DNA of 35,330 nt from assembly GCA_025352045.1 (NCBI GenBank), contig JANXUD010000141.1:1-35330 (forward strand), in the 5' to 3' direction. The notes under the pieces are model-generated. The model had not been told where the DNA came from. It saw only the letters and a list, made by a program, of their open reading frames with translations, and did no database searches. The translations under genes and the position numbers were made by a program. This stretch comes from Gammaproteobacteria bacterium. GTDB lineage: Bacteria > Pseudomonadota > Gammaproteobacteria > Xanthomonadales > Xanthomonadaceae. Shown piece after piece: positions 35,225 through 35,330 of the stretch. Each line of letters opens with the position of its first letter. The stretch's first letter is position 1.

Positions 35225-35330
35225 ATGCCCGAACCGACCCTGAGTCTCGCAGACCGCTTGAAAGCCCGCTTCGGCGACCGGGTCCTGTCCGTCGTCGAAG
35301 CGCACGGCGAGGCCACCCTGGAAATCGCCG
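35225..35330 (+). CDS. nuoC: NADH-quinone oxidoreductase subunit C (NuoC), 3' end cut
   Basis: An ATG 4 bp after nuoB opens a frame that runs off the right edge, with 35 complete codons in view (MPEPTLSLADRLKARFGDRV and so on). The LADRLKARFGDRVLSVVEAHGEATLEIA segment is the usual opening of NuoC, ahead of the 30-kDa subunit domain. Identity rests on this opening and on position after nuoAB. Confidence 0.9.
   Translation, partial: MPEPTLSLADRLKARFGDRVLSVVEAHGEATLEIA

Overview
The window is GC-rich chromosomal DNA with very tight gene packing: ATGA, GTGA and TGATG overlaps are common and many starts are GTG or TTG. Gene content and order point to a gammaproteobacterium of the Xanthomonadales/Lysobacterales (Lysobacter, Luteimonas or a close relative). 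The evidence is the runs prmB-aroC-asd-fimV-truA-trpF-trpB-(two small genes)-trpA-accD-glmM and tpiA-secG-tRNA-Leu-nuoABC, the CGCTAnAnT-type -10 boxes, and REP-like and heptamer repeats in intergenic DNA. The genus is an inference. I see no insertion sequence, prophage, CRISPR array or integrase.

Layout. (1) 1-1557: a NarL-type two-component pair; the kinase is cut by the left edge. (2) 1558-1808: an intergenic stretch with two oppositely oriented copies of a REP-like hairpin. (3) 1809-7610, plus strand: a membrane-anchored SRPBCC/GyrI-like protein, a Gld-type ABC system (ATPase, permease, GldG-like auxiliary protein), a DUF423 protein and an AlkA-like DNA glycosylase with a Lys-rich repeated tail. 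(4) 10893-7646, minus strand: an apparent five-gene operon of SPFH protein, Arc-like ribbon-helix-helix (RHH) regulator, CPBP protease, PH-like membrane protein and M15 peptidase. Its promoter carries a two-half-site operator candidate. (5) 11014-14213: a secreted beta-propeller-like protein (minus) divergent from purT, a small unknown gene and rluF. (6) 17761-14228, minus strand: SCO1-like protein, psd, bpt and a lipoprotein of the endonuclease/exonuclease/phosphatase fold. (7) 17847-28771 and on to glmM at 30111, plus strand: core metabolism (prmB, aroC, asd, fimV, truA, trpFBA, accD, glmM). (8) 30112-32670: a small accessory block with two Fe(II)/2-oxoglutarate oxygenase-type genes and a short-chain dehydrogenase, set among heptamer and REP repeats, between glmM and tpiA. 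(9) 32807-35330: tpiA, secG, tRNA-Leu(GAG), nuoA, nuoB and the start of nuoC.

The most interesting non-coding signals are as follows. The start codon of asd lies inside a degenerate 7-bp tandem array. A longer in-register 7-bp array ends 7 bp before an oxygenase gene. A 12-bp perfect inverted repeat is formed by the divergent SCO1/prmB -10 elements, with the SCO1 transcript probably leaderless. Tandem TGATATC half-sites 11 bp apart sit inside the promoter of the SPFH-RHH operon. A 17-bp REP unit occurs once before asd and as a perfect inverted pair between two convergent oxygenase genes. The best candidate for an undescribed system is the SPFH-RHH-CPBP-PH-M15 operon. That functional grouping is an inference from operon structure and protein families only.
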